Shown: positions 1 through 11,108, counted from the first letter of the stretch. The stretch: 64,000 nt of DNA from Neoarius graeffei (GCF_027579695.1 NC_083587.1:59631238-59695237), one strand, 5' to 3'. Made by a program: numbers and translations. The notes: generated by a model not told the origin, from the letters alone.

Positions 1-429
1 TCTTCCAACTCCATTTGTAAATCAAGCGACCTCATGCAGAGGTCACGATCCCTCGTTTGGGAACGTCTCGGTTACACTGTCGCGCAATTTGATATTGGAA
101 AATAATCAACAAGGCAGTGGACAGAAGCAGAATTACTATTACCACCAAGATGATGATGTTCCTGTACTATCGCATCAGGAAGTGATTCATTCCTCTTAGA
201 CCACAGTAATTTATTTATCAACAGTATTTCAACAGGCGGTCCAATTCAGCTAAGGTTGGTTTAAATGGAGGCCTGTAATATAACTTAAAAAAAAAATCTA
301 CAAAACACTTAAGAAAAGGTATATAAATGTGAATATATAAACAACAACTAGAGGCAATGAACACACTAACTATACAAATCAAGTCTGAGACTCTTCTTGA
401 ATTTCAGGAAAGATGCTTCCTGTCTCATA
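1..429. other. No gene seen; left-edge sequence, probably pbx2 intron
   Basis: No supported exon, RNA gene or named repeat. If the PBX gene continues leftwards on the minus strand, this lies in its intron 2 or later. Short AT-rich runs only. Confidence 0.5.
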
Positions 430-638
430 CCCCTTTTCCACCAAATCAGTTCCAGGGCTGGTTCGGGGCCGGTGCTGGTTCACAACTCGTTCAACTTGCG
501 AGCCAGCTGAGAACCAGTTTGCTTTTCCATAGCTTGCGGGGCTAAGCGGAGCCACGTCATTATGTCGCTGTATACGTCAGTTACGGCGATACGTTTGCAT
601 AAACCTTGGCGCGAATATCGAAGCAGAAACAACACGGA

Positions 639-671
<33 letters not shown>

Positions 672-941
672 AATGGATGACTTGGCGTTTGTACAGCTGC
701 TGCTTCTCGTCGCTTAAAAATGGCGATCTTTCGCAGTCTTGTTATTGTTGTTGTTCTTAACAACTCCACCCCCCGCTGACGTAAGCGGTTCTTTCCTCTG
801 GCCCAGCAGAGAGGTGGTGCTAGCCTGGAACCGGTTTTTCTGGCCCCAGAGCCAGTTCTTTGTCAGTGGAAACAGAAAACCCGGTTCCAAACTAAGCACT
901 GGCCCCGAACCAGCCCTGGAACTGCTTTGGTGGAAAAGGGG
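430..941. mobile_element. Short DNA transposon (MITE) with long inverted ends
   Basis: The left end starts CCCCTTTTCCACCAAA and continues with a GGGCTGGTTCGGGGCC-type stretch. The right end (about 890-941) is its reverse complement, ending GGAAAAGGGG. The interior has no transposase, only a CAG/CAA-rich run near 640-675. The inverted ends are seen directly; a hAT origin is a guess from the end sequence. Confidence 0.7.
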
Positions 942-1058
942 CGTCAAACTACTTGGAAGAGTCTTCCACACTTTAGCCCCATTAAAGCGGGAAAAAAAAC
1001 CTATGATACTTAGCAATTTCAGCAAATAGAGAAGATCTTTCTTTCAAGTGTTATAGAG

Positions 1059-1915
1059 CAGTGTTTCTTAACTGGTGGGTCGCGACCGGAGGGGTCCCGG
1101 GTGGGTCATGGAGCTGTGGTGTAAAAAAAATGCTAATTCATTGATTCACTAAAAAAAAGTGCAACTTTTTTCTGCGACAATTTACAACTCTTATTTTGAT
1201 AGACGATTCCAGCTCCGTGTCATCTGTTGCCATAGACGCAGAATGTTTATGCGACATAACGTGCGTGCTAGTCATTTGAGCGGTGAACGACATGTCGAAA
1301 TGATGGTACGACCCCGAATATTTGAAATATGGATTTAGTTGTGTTGAGGACAAAATGGTACAGAAACCCATCTGTGTGGTATGTGGTGAGACACTTGCAC
1401 ATGAGAGCATGAAGCCGTTGAAACCGAAACGTCACCTGGACACAAAACACCCGATGGTCAAAGATAAACCAGTTGAGTATTTTGAAAGACGGCGCCAAGA
1501 ACTGAGGGCTTCGCAAATGCGGCTAACAGCAACATGCTCCACATAAGTGCAGGCACTCCGTGCGTCTTACCACGTAGCTCATCGGATAGCGAAGGCCAAG
1601 AAACCTCACACCATAGCAGAAGACCTCATCTTACCTGCTGCTATGGATATGGTCAGGGAGATGGTCAATGAAGCAGCGGCAAATAAGTTGAAGACAATAC
1701 CGCTATCGAATGATACTATAATTATACAGCATATAATGGCCATGCAGATGCAAACACAGGTATAATAATAATAATAATAATAATGTTATTATTACATATT
1801 ATGGTTATATTTTGAGAATTACATTAAATTGACTTGAACGCTAAAAAAATTGGGTCGCGACCTAATGACCATGGAAAATTGTGGGTCCCAAGACTGTTCC
1901 AGTTAAGAACCACTG
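1059..1915. mobile_element. hAT transposon, degenerate, with 8-bp target duplication
   Basis: The ends are CAGTGTTTCTTAACTGG and its complement CCAGTTAAGAACCACTG. TTATAGAG occurs on both sides (1051-1058 and 1916-1923), giving the 8-bp duplication typical of hAT elements. The interior carries a broken BED-finger transposase N-terminus. The insertion sits right at the left end of the YqaJ-type remnant that follows. Confidence 0.85.
1292..1765 (+). pseudogene. hAT transposase N-terminus (BED zinc finger, ZBED5/SCAND3-like), broken
   Basis: The frame from ATG 1292 reads MSK, then TGA at 1301, then WYDPEYLKYGFSCVED. It continues through a BED-type finger (CVVCGETLA followed by RHLDTKH, a C2H2 pattern). 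A second in-frame stop at 1544 precedes more family-typical sequence ([20 protein letters not shown]). The catalytic hAT domain is missing, leaving about 155 residues of an expected 600 or more. It lies inside the hAT element at 1059-1915, whose ends and 8-bp duplication agree with the assignment. Two in-frame stops make it non-functional. The link to ZBED5/SCAND3-like transposases is recalled from the family and was not searched. Confidence 0.8.
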
Positions 1916-1923
1916 TTATAGAG

Positions 1924-2547
1924 GATTTCAGCCTACGTCATTGTTTCCATAGCGACAATATTTATGCCGCCATTTTGACGGTCACAAATATGGCGACTAC
2001 CGGTAGCGATACACTGTTGATCATGACGAAGTCTCATTGTCGAGTATTTAATCCAGCCTAGATGACGCGAGTAAGAAGCGATATCACCAGAAAATCAATG
2101 CTGGTGTACGTGATCCGTACACGTTACCAGGCTATCTTTTTCTGGCTTTGCAGCGCGGGTGATCTTCCTGACCTGCAGTCAGGCGTGTGGGAAATACCAG
2201 GGAAAAAACATAAAAGAAAAAGGAGCGAGATGCAGAAAACACCTTCACTATCCAGCGACGTAGGGCATTTACAGGGCGAGCAGAGGGAGAGGTATTTGCA
2301 AAAATTGAGGTTAGCAGGCTTAGAGAACGACGTTTACCTGCTTCCACCAGGATTGTTCACTGACGTACGGAAGTACACCAAGCCCTCGTCTTTACCTGAC
2401 TTCGGCCCACATGATCTGTATACCTACAGTATGTCATTAAAAACCAGGCTGGGTAACATGCAGAGGTGGGTGTCTATGACATTTTATCAGCCACCCACAA
2501 TGCAGCCATCAGCATTCTGATTCGGATTCTATGATGATCCATGAGAG
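1924..2547 (+). pseudogene. N-terminal exon of a transposon-encoded YqaJ-associated protein, chimeric and broken
   Basis: Two related N-terminal segments lie in series. Near 2045-2180, frames read through YHQKINAGVRDPYTLPGY and GDLPDL. From about 2210, an open frame reads RERYLQKLRLAGLENDVYLL, then PPGLFTDVRKYTKPSSLPD and HDLYTYSM. Both match the shape of the first exon of large fish transposon proteins that further on carry SWIM and YqaJ nuclease domains; neither domain is present here. Bases 2204-2364 appear identical to 7840-8000. The first segment is broken by frameshifts. No function can be claimed for the remnant. Confidence 0.5.
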
Positions 2548-2555
2548 AATAAATA

Positions 2556-2662
2556 CTGGATACTCCCTAGTAGTCAGACAGAACTGAGGATGCCTTTCGG
2601 AGGAGAGGCGAAACGTTTTCAAGAATCGTCAAGCAAGTCCAGTTGCTCTCTTCAACCAACCA
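2556..2662 (-). repeat. Penelope-like element terminal fragment
   Basis: Diverged copy of the conserved block seen at 20060, 20850, 22460, 27087 and 50510. It contains CAGACAGAACTGAGGA and GAAACGTTTTCAAGAATC. No coding part is attached. Confidence 0.6.
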
Positions 2663-3683
2663 CAGATTACCGACTCACTGCGGCAAAGCGCTGGCGCTTG
2701 AGACTCCTTCCGTAAATGTTTAATAAACATTTGTGTACAGAAAACTTCACCATACCAACAAATTACACAGCTAGAGCGGCGGCTACAGTTATCAACACCT
2801 TTTCAGATTTACCAATAAAAAAACAAAGGTGAGTTTCAGTTACAACAGTTATTATTGGTGAATTAATCAACTGGAAGACCCCCTTCTCCCTTTGATCTTG
2901 TCGTCTGATGACGCAGCTCGTTACCTGAGATGGAATTTTTTTAGCATGATCAACAATCTGAGGAAAACCCCAACGTTATCGTCGCAGGTAAGCATGGTGG
3001 GAAGATCATGGACGTGTTTTTACTCATCAAAGTCACTCATGCTTCATGATCTCCTTGTCGAAACCTACTTTGTTTCTTACTCTTTCATTCGACAGCCGCC
3101 ATTTTGTATCTAAAACGCGCGTTTGAAAATCACGTGAGGTGTTGATAATAGTGATCACTTTCGCCGGTATCCACCATTATTGACACCCTGTGGAATTAAG
3201 TGACGTTTACAACCGTTATGGATCGAACTTTGGGTAACATTGCTGAAGCGGATTAAGTACTTTAAAAAAATAAATAAATAAAAGTGCTGTGATTTAGATT
3301 TTTTTTTTCTGATTCATAACAGAATAGAATGTTTATGGAGGATTTGGAATCTGACTGCAACAAATAGAATTAGACCAGAATTAAATTCCTATTATTAAAA
3401 ATATATATATTTTTCTATTCCGTTCAGATTTTTGTTTTTGCAGTTTGTTGTAAATATCTACCACATATTACAATATCAGTAGACATTTTATATTTTGGTT
3501 CGAGGAATGAGATGCGACCTTTGTTAGGATGTTCATGTGGTTACAACATCAATTCCCTGTTGACATTTATCGGTAAACGACAAAACTAGAAACTAATACA
3601 AACAACAATGAATGATTAACAAAACGTGATCTATGAAAATACTTCGGAAGTGGAACTAAAAGATTTGACAGGTTAAACATTAT

Positions 3684-3960
3684 CAGTCAAGTTTATTTGT
3701 ACAGCGCTTTTAACGATAAACATTGTCGCAAAGCAGCTTTACAGAATTTGAACGACTTAAAACATGAGCTAATTTTATCCCTAATCTATCCCCAATGAGC
3801 AAGCCTGTAGTGACGGTGGCGAGGAAAAACTCCCTCAGACGACATGAGGAAGAAACCTCGAGAGGAACCAGACTCAAAAGGGAACCCATCCTCATTTGGG
3901 CAACAACAGACAACATGATTATAACATTAACAGTTTTAACATGAAGTCAGCTTCGTTGAT
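3684..3960 (+). repeat. Teleost interspersed repeat, copy 1
   Basis: About 90% similar by eye to 58655-58915; both contain CATTGTCGCAAAGCAGCTTT and AACTCCCTCAGACGACATGA. The family name is not recognised with certainty. The minus-strand reading frame across it is an incidental shadow. Confidence 0.7.
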
Positions 3961-4059
3961 GCCATATCAGTTCATTTGTTTACAAACATTCGAATTACTT
4001 CCTCATTTATGTAAACACAGACATCACAGATTTATATAAAATATATTTTGGACTAAATA

Positions 4060-4591
4060 TACACTACCGTTCAAAAGTTTGGGGTCACTTTGAAATGTCC
4101 TTATTTCTGAAAGAAAAGCACTGTTCTTTTCAATGAAGATCACTTTAAACTAATCAGAAATCCACTCTATACATTGCTAATGTGGTAAATGACTATTCTA
4201 GCTGCAAATGTCTGGTTTTTGGTTCAATATCTCCATAGGTGTATAGAGGCCCATTTCCAGCAACTCTCACTCCAGTGTTCTAATGGTACAATGTGTTTGC
4301 TCATTGCCTCAGAAGGCTAATGGATGATTAGAAAACCCTTGTACAATCATGTTAGCACAGCTGAAAACAGTTGAGCTCTTTAGAGAAGCTATAAAACTGA
4401 CCTTCCTTTGAGCAGATTGAGTTTCTGGAGCATCACATTTGTGGGCTCGATTAAATGCTCAAAATGGCCAGAAAAATGTCTCGACTATATTTTCTATTCA
4501 TTTTACAACTTATGGTGGGAAATAAAAGTGTGACTTTTCATGGAAAACACAAAATTGTCTGGGTGACCCCAAACTTTTGAACGGTAGTGTA
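4060..4591. mobile_element. Tc1/mariner-type MITE with perfect inverted ends
   Basis: The ends are perfect ~29-bp inverted repeats beginning CACTACCGTTCAAAAGTTTG and ending with its complement, flanked by TA. The 530-bp body has no transposase frame. TA target duplication and end sequence fit the Tc1/mariner superfamily. Confidence 0.88.
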
Positions 4592-4732
4592 AGTCTATGT
4601 AAAACTAATTTTAAATAAACTATGTTTTGTGAACTTAATACCACATACCGATGATCTTTTTTTTAAAATAAACAATCATCTGGATGTTGATAATTGTGGA
4701 CAAACGGTGTCACGTGATCCGATACGCTAGCA

Positions 4733-5485
4733 CTACGTTCAGACTGCAACCTGAAACGACCCATATCCAATTTGTTGTGAAATCCAATTTTTTTGTTAGG
4801 CCGTTCACATTACCAATTACATGAGACTTGTATGCGATCTCCAATATGAACGGAAAACGACCCAAAAGTGTCCGGTATGCGCAAATTGACACGTAATAAG
4901 CACATCTACGTAATAAGTAAACAAACAAAAAAGCGCACTCTTCAAGTTTGCAAGTAAAGCATGGAGATGAGGCAAGACCTGGCGATGTGGTTTTTGTGGC
5001 GGCGGAACTCACACAATAATCTGATTAATGTGGGCAGCAGACTAATGAGACCGAAGGTGTCAAATTACTGGAAATTTCCAGAACAATCTTATAATCTTGT
5101 AATACAGGATGGTTTAACATCCAGGTCCCTACCAAATCCACCATTAGCTTGATCAATTCTATAAAAGTCTATTTAAATTCTGAAAACTGTACAAATGTTG
5201 TTGTTTTCCACCAAAGAGGCGGGATTAGCCAATGCAGAATAGTGACGTTTGTCTCTTGTTGATGACGTGTAGGTCGCATGAATGCGACCTGTCCGGTCAG
5301 ACTGCAGTCGCATGTGAAAATAACAGATATGAATCGGAATTAGGACCACATATCCAAGCGGCCTGGGTCGCACGTGAAAAAAATCGGATCCGTGTCGTTC
5401 AGATTGTCAATAACAAATCGGATACAGGTCGCATATGGGCAAAAAAATCGGATATGGGTTGTTTCAGAGTGCAGTCTGAACGTAG
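4733..5485. mobile_element. MITE with inverted ends CTACGTTCAGACTGCA
   Basis: The left end CTACGTTCAGACTGCA with ACGACCCATATCC is mirrored at the right end as GGATATGGGTTG and TGCAGTCTGAACGTAG. The ends include several CGGATATGGG-like subrepeats. No clear target duplication was found, so the superfamily (hAT or Harbinger) is undecided. A frame near 4961-5152 shows no recognised domain. Confidence 0.7.
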
Positions 5486-5631
5486 CCTAGTAATCAGGAA
5501 TCAACTTTTTCCCCCCCAGTGGAAGTTTGAGTAATTATTCATACACGATTTAATTACAAACTGAAAGTCTTTTCTACTTTCGCAACGGCCAAAAGATCGT
5601 TAAGGTGTCGATAATCGTAGCCGCCGCTCTA

Positions 5632-6481
<850 letters not shown>

Positions 6482-7106
6482 CTAGCAATATTAGCTTACT
6501 TTTGAGAACTTTATTTATAATAATAAATAATAATATACAATCACTTGAATTATAACATACACTCATGCTTCAGCTTTAGGATGAATAAAATGCAACAAAA
6601 GCTTAAAGTCATTTGTTAATATTAGCTAAAAACTTATCCTGAATGCTATCTCTACCCGGATTAGCCTATGCTCCAGTCCAGACACGACTGTCTTTCAACA
6701 AAATGAATATATATACAAATAAATAAAACTTCTTTACTGCTGTTTTTAGAGTCTGTATATTCTATTTAAATTTTTTTTACTAACTTTAAAGGAGTTTCTT
6801 GCACCATAGGTGGCTCGCTAGTTAGCAACAACGTAAACAAACAATACAGTCACTCGACAACCAAGTCAATCAGATTTTTTTTAAATCTATATTTTTCATC
6901 TTTTGTACACGTTATAAATTAAACGTGTGAACTGAGATGAAATTAAAAAAAGTGTCGTGAATTGAGAGCTTAAATTTAATAGACGTTGTTAAACATGTTA
7001 GCTGTGTAGCTTGGGAAGCTAACAACTTAAATTAATGCTCAAAGTTTGTTTTCGGGCACAGAGCCAAAGCTGTTTAATTAAAAACTAAAACTTAATTTCT
7101 ACTCAC

Positions 7107-7345
7107 TTTGCTTGGGCTTCGTCTAGACTTTGGTCGGTGATGGTCATGATTTGTTGTAAAATGTCCCCAATGTCTCGTCGGTTTTCATGACCGTTTTCTG
7201 TTCCCTCGAGGCCCGCGTCGCCATCGGACCGGTGCTGTGGCGGAGGGTGAACCGAGTTCAGGGCGTGCATTCCCGGGTGAGTGTTTAACGCGAGCCCCCG
7301 GCCTGAATTGGGCCCGTTGCCTGTAATAGGCTGCTGCTGCAACAT
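7107..7345 (-). CDS. pbx2: PBX homeobox protein, exon 1 (N-terminus)
   Basis: The minus-strand ATG at 7345 opens 79 codons ending at donor GTGAGT (7106-7101). An in-frame TAG at 7366-7364 lies just upstream, and no other ATG lies between, so this start is preferred. Residues 1-56 are a variable Gln/Gly/Pro/His-rich leader. Residues 57-79 contain [20 protein letters not shown], the hallmark start of the PBC domain, and end EAQA; exon 2 supplies the following lysines. PBX proteins are cofactors of HOX and MEIS factors in development. The exon lies divergent to gpsm3, as expected if the PBX2-GPSM3 neighbourhood of the human MHC class III region is conserved with one gene flipped. The paralogue (pbx2 rather than pbx1, 3 or 4) is an inference. 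Confidence 0.92.
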
Positions 7346-7713
7346 ACCGAACGTCACATTAATCTAAACCGAGCCAGCTCTGAGTGAGTGAGTGTGTGTG
7401 TCAGAAAGAATACACACCCTTCTGTGGATCATCACACTGAGGTCCTCTAGCGATGGGATTCACCTCATGGAATAAAATAATTACTCAAATCAATAAAATG
7501 CAATTCTGGTCACCTTTCACTGTGCAAAAAAATAAAAGCATGTGAGATTAAACTGCAATAAAAGAAGTTTTTGTGCCAAATACTACTAATAATGTTGTAT
7601 TGTTTATAACTTCCTGTATTACACTCACTCTGAGTGACTTCCTGCAGTTTAAAGAGGCGGTTTGTTATTTTTGAGCCCCCTGCTGACTGCAAGTTGAATT
7701 GCAATTGCAAAGA
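7346..7713. promoter_or_regulatory. Probable pbx2 5' UTR and promoter region
   Basis: Sequence immediately upstream of the pbx2 start. It contains a GAGTGAGTGTGTGTG run near 7382-7402. No TATA box or CpG-dense block is obvious, although exon 1 itself is relatively GC-rich. The transcription start cannot be placed. Confidence 0.35.
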
Positions 7714-7745
7714 AAATAATAACTGATAACATACATGTCAACCTA

Positions 7746-8030
7746 TTGAGGTATTTCACCCACGTGACCAAGTCATGTGATGCTGCCATTTTGGACGTCA
7801 CGGCTCGAATCAGTTTGAATGCGAGGAAGGCGACAAACGAAAAACATAAAAGAAAAAGGAGCGAGATGCAGAAAACACCTTCACTATCCAGCGACGTAGG
7901 GCATTTACAGGGCGAGCAGAGGGAGAGGTATTTGCAAAAATTGAGGTTAGCAGGCTTAGAGAACGACGTTTACCTGCTTCCACCAGGATTGTTCACTGAC
8001 CCATCGCCATACACAGGTTTGGGTGATTAG
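7746..8030 (+). pseudogene. YqaJ-associated transposon protein, N-terminal exon fragment
   Basis: An open frame contains KHKRKRSEMQKTPSLSS, EQRERYLQKLRLAGLEND and VYLLPPGLFTDP, the same peptide as the remnant at 2210-2364. The shared 161 bases (7840-8000) show no difference by eye. The family continues with a PDxxxxDIYNYL-like segment, but here the frame ends after PSPYTGLGD at the edge of a foldback. Only the N-terminal tip is present, so no activity is expected. Confidence 0.5.
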
Positions 8031-8058
8031 AATAGAATATTGAATAGAATATTATTTT

Positions 8059-8197
8059 CCTTTTGATGAATAAAGTTTATAAATACTACTTATATCATGT
8101 CATAGCCGGAGCGCGCCAGCGAGCTCCCCCGGCGCGCCAGCGAGCTCCGGCTATGACATGATATAAGTAGTATTTATAAACTTTATTCATCAAAAGG
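8059..8197. repeat. Palindrome with GC-rich centre
   Basis: Arms of about 54 bp starting CCTTTTGATGAATAAAG are mirrored to CTTTATTCATCAAAAGG. The centre holds two direct copies of GCGCGCCAGCGAGCTCC. This occupies the deleted middle of the surrounding element. Confidence 0.85.
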
Positions 8198-8351
8198 CAA
8201 ATAATACATGACAAACAGGAGAACAAAATGTCTGCTACATGCAACCCTAGACAAATTAACACTGCCTTGTTTCACTGCTCAGATGAGTTAACAAACACTG
8301 ACCCATTTACTTTTTGCTATATATTTTATCAAAATTGCGTTGACTGATAAA

Positions 8352-8534
8352 CTAACCTGAAATTAAATGATCACTGCAAAGTCTGGAGTACTCTGTTGGC
8401 TCCCAATCCTGTCTCTTCACAGCTGCAATCCATTTGGCCCTCTTGTCTGGGTCAGTAGGAAACCGGTAAAAGGAGAGTCCTGCATGCTGTACCTGTCTGT
8501 TGTGGCAGCCCACAGCACAACAAGCAAACACCAT
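8352..8534 (-). pseudogene. THAP zinc-finger first exon of a transposase (fragment)
   Basis: From ATG 8534 the minus strand encodes MVFACCAVGCHNRQ, then LSFYRFPTDPDKRAKWIAAV, WEPTEYSRLCSDHL. This is the THAP pattern: C-x(2-4)-C near the N-terminus, a central W, and C-x2-H near the end; the later AVPTLF-type motif is absent because the exon ends. THAP fingers bind DNA and are used by P, ISL2EU and related transposases to recognise element ends. It lies just inside the right end of the element at 7744-8709 and matches in position the THAP exon at 52495-52704. Confidence 0.75.
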
Positions 8535-8797
8535 GGTTATTTATAGAGTGCTTACTGACAAATTAATCTATTCTAGGTGTCTGTAACACGTTTTTTTCCA
8601 AGCTGGTTCTCCCTCTCTGTCTGCAGCGTTAGTATGTAGCTTGCCGTCCAAAATGGCGGACACCGGGGCGTCATGTGACCCTGTGATGTCAGGTGAAATA
8701 CCTCAATAGAGATCTTGCAGTCACGTGACCGGAAAGTACACAACCGCCATCTTGTCGGTCAAAAACACAGCTGAATACTGCTGCACTCGTGTACAGA

Positions 8798-9110
8798 ATG
8801 GATCAATTTCAACCGACGGACTACACGGCTCATTTTTCTAATGAACAGATAACTAGATATATGTCTAAAATAAACGATCTACAGATTAGTGACCCTTATG
8901 GCTTACCGGACGGAGTTTTCACGACCGGATTTTGAACTGCCAGCGGAATACCCGGACGTGTATAATTACCTCATTAACTTTCCCTCGCTGTTCAGTGGTG
9001 AAGCACTGCGTGCTTATAAATCTCTGGACAGTTATCTTTACAGAAATTCAGGATTTGTAGGCGACTCAGATGTGGCATCTTGTAAACAAGAATCCTCATT
9101 GGATGGGTAA
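8798..9110 (+). pseudogene. YqaJ-associated transposon protein, N-terminal exon (frameshifted)
   Basis: From ATG 8798 the frame reads MDQFQPTDYTAHFSNEQITR and YGLPDGVFTT, then stops. The neighbouring frame continues FELPAEYPDVYNYLINFP, LFSGEALRAYKSLDSYLY, ending near a GTAAG donor (9106). Read across the frameshift it follows the same plan as the intact-looking exon at 49799-50185 (LPxxxxPDxYNxL ... GKALKAYKSLEAY). One indel near 8905-8925 accounts for the break. The downstream catalytic exons are absent. Confidence 0.6.
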
Positions 9111-9179
9111 GTCACTTAAGTATTGAGTATAGCACTGACCAGCCGATTATAGAATAGAATAAGGTAATTCCAGCTGTAA

Positions 9180-9540
9180 TTCCAAATCGTCCGTCTTGTT
9201 TACATGGATCTGGCGTTGGAGAGGTAGAGGCTTGGCAGTGGAGGTTTGAGGGGCTGTTTTCTGAGCTTAGTCAACAGGCCGGCTCTGCAGCCTCGCTTTT
9301 GCTTCCGCTCCCGACACCGCCTCCTCCACTTTGCTTCCGATAACAATCCACGGAGACCCCGCTGGTCTCGCTATCTCGTCCAGAATGTTGTGCATGCGAT
9401 GGAAATCGCTACAAACCGTCATTTTCTGCTGGAAACCCATGTCCAGTAAGTCCATACAGTTGTAGTGAATATTGAAGTCCGGTACAGACGAACAACACGC
9501 AAAAATACACACAAAAAACATAAAAAACGTGCACAGGTAG
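9180..9540 (-). pseudogene. LINE ORF2 N-terminal fragment
   Basis: Minus-strand frames read MGFQQKMTVCSDFHRMHN, then in another frame KQKRGCRAGLL and PPLPSLYLSNARSM. This resembles the leader that precedes the endonuclease in several fish LINEs (a PLPSLxLSNxRSL motif followed by NKxDEL). Several frameshifts are present and no endonuclease or reverse transcriptase follows. Confidence 0.4.
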
Positions 9541-10519
9541 GGAGAGCTTGTAGCCGCAGCCGTTGTAGTAGAATTGTATATAGTAGGGTTTTCCAGAAGA
9601 AAAGGTAGAAGTAGAACCAGAAGTAGAAGTAGAAGGCGGAATATGGCGTTTGACCGACAAGATGGCGTCTGTCACAATCCGGATCGGCTGTGACGTCACA
9701 TGCAAGTGCTCCATACGGAATGTCCGTATTTTATACAGATTTGATTCAATAAACGTAGTATATGAGCATACAAATAAAGTTATACGGATTTTTAAAAAAA
9801 AACTTCAATATTTATTTAGAGCTATAATCAATTCCCACGATGATAAAAGAGCGCATAACATTTACAAATGTACTGTACACCACAGACAGCCAGTAAAGAG
9901 TCTTATGAAATCGCGTGTTATCTTGTGGTAGTGAGACTTTGTTCCACTTCTGATCATGCGCACACCGCATTGCGAGAATCCCGCCAACCCAGAAGTATTT
10001 TGTTTGAAATGCATATTTCCACCTGAGCGACTTTCACTAGCGACTGAAAAGATTCTGAATGGGCACTCCGGCAAGATCAACACAGACACTTGCTGTGACA
10101 TGCAGCCTAGTGAGGTATTGGTGCAGAGTGCTAAAAAAAAGCTGTCATGGAGTACAATTCAGAACATTAGAGTGACACTTTGTGTTTCTGTCGAACATTG
10201 GAGCTTTGTATTCATTCTGAAGGTTTATTGTTATTAATATTGAATAAAAAGTAACTGGGATATATCATTGTTAATTATCATTAAAATTTTAGGTAAATTA
10301 TTTTAATTTGCATCTTATATGGATTTTATAAGGGAAATACGGATTTTGGAGGTTGGTTATACAGGTTTGATCGACCAAAGGTTGACATGTATGTGATAAT
10401 TATTTTTTTCGCAGTCCAAATCCTGCGCTCTGATTGGCTGGCGAGCGGGTCCGTATCCTACGGTACGGACCCCGGTTATGGACCTCTGGCGACTCACTCG
10501 TTCACAACAACAACACACA

Positions 10520-10898
10520 CACTGCAAAAAATGATCTCTTGTTGAGAGAAAATATCTTTAATATGGGTGACTATCTATTATTTCTTATTAGAAGTTTACT
10601 AGAACTCAAATATAAGATTATTTAGCTTACTTTGAGACGCTTTTACTAATTTCAAGCCTTAAATTTTCTTATTCTATTGGCAGATAATTTTGCTCATTTT
10701 AAGCATTCAATTCTAGAAAGAAGCAAAATTATCTGGCAATAGAATAAGAAAATGTAAGGCTTGAAATTAGTAAAAGCGTCTCAAAGTAAGCTAAATAATC
10801 TTATATTTGAGTTCTAGTAAACTTCTAAAAAGAAATAATAGATAAATTCACCCATATTAAAGATATTTTCTCTCAACAAGAGATCATTTTTTGCAGTG
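10520..10898. mobile_element. Foldback MITE with ~180-bp arms, ends CACTGCAAAAAATGA
   Basis: The whole element is one long inverted repeat. The left arm runs from CACTGCAAAAAATGATCTC to GGCAGATAATTTTGCT (about 10695), and the right arm is its near-perfect complement ending ATCATTTTTTGCAGTG. The loop is only about 30 bp. It has no coding capacity. The same end sequence recurs at 15193 and 17108. Confidence 0.88.
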
Positions 10899-11015
10899 TA
10901 GTAGCATTTTTTTGTCAACATTTATCTTTTTTCTATAAGATTTATTTATAAGATGATCAAAAATCTTATACGTTTTTGCCGGCATTTCTCAGGAGAATAG
11001 CATTAATTTTACAGG

Positions 11016-11108
11016 ATGGATAGCGATAACGACAGTGTTCACAGCGAAAGCGAGTTTTACTACCCTGAGGAAGAAGAAATAAAAGAAAACATTTCAGGAG
11101 AAAGCTAA
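11016..11108 (+). pseudogene. Short acidic N-terminus of a transposon-associated protein
   Basis: ATG 11016 opens 30 codons: MDSDNDSVHSESEFYYPEEE, then EIKENISGES and a stop. It resembles the acidic leaders that precede P2X7-tail-like domains in fish transposon proteins (compare the acidic frame at 51458-51655). It is too short to assign with confidence and may be only the beginning of a spliced gene. Confidence 0.3.

Larger units (their letters stand above)
2772..5631. mobile_element. Large DNA transposon, unclassified, with ~30-bp inverted ends
   Basis: The left end TAGAGCGGCGGCTACAGTTA and the following ATCAACACCTT are mirrored at 5602-5631, with one or two mismatches over 30 bp. TA flanks both ends if the ends are counted from GAGCGG. 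The interior holds at least three other repeats (3684-3960, 4060-4591, 4733-5485) and no intact transposase. It sits in the presumed intron 2 of pbx2. Confidence 0.65.
7744..8709. mobile_element. ISL2EU-like non-autonomous element with THAP and YqaJ-associated first exons
   Basis: The ends are ATTGAGGTATTTCACC and GGTGAAATACCTCAAT. Just inside the left end, on the plus strand, is the YqaJ-associated N-terminal exon; just inside the right end, on the minus strand, is a THAP-domain first exon. Both read inwards, and the middle is replaced by a foldback (8059-8197). The ISL2EU assignment follows from what I know of that group (transposase plus YqaJ partner); no catalytic domain is visible. Confidence 0.6.
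8709..9705. mobile_element. Second YqaJ/THAP-family element remnant
   Basis: It starts at GATCTTGCAGTCACGTGACC with GCCATCTTGTCGGTCAAA inside. The right end has the mirrored TTTGACCGACAAGATGGC, then GTGACGTCACATGCAAGT. The left interior carries a YqaJ-associated exon; the right interior carries a LINE fragment instead of the THAP exon. It abuts the preceding element directly. Confidence 0.5.
7714..10405. mobile_element. Composite DNA transposon with outer ends ACATACATGTCAACCT
   Basis: The left end ACATACATGTCAACCT (about 7728-7743) is mirrored by AGGTTGACATGTATGT (about 10379-10394), and both are followed outwards by AT-rich ATAATTATT-like sequence. Inside are two shorter elements (7744-8709 and 8709-9705), a LINE fragment, and a stretch (9710-10380) with mirrored CGGAATGTCCGTATTT and AATACGGATTTTGG segments. 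The superfamily is not determined. Confidence 0.55.

Noticed and set aside
1..200. A PBX exon 3 or other host exon at the left edge
   Set aside because: Neither strand gives a recognisable PBX peptide with splice borders; a short frame DLMQRSRSLVWERLG has no support.
357..1029. Frames at 357-545, 714-1025 and 739-1029
   Set aside because: They lie across the inverted ends of a MITE and its CAG/CAA-rich middle; translations are palindromic repeat sequence.
7343..7357. pbx2 start at the GTG codon 7357
   Set aside because: A vertebrate gene is expected to use ATG; the ATG at 7345 is the first in frame after a stop.
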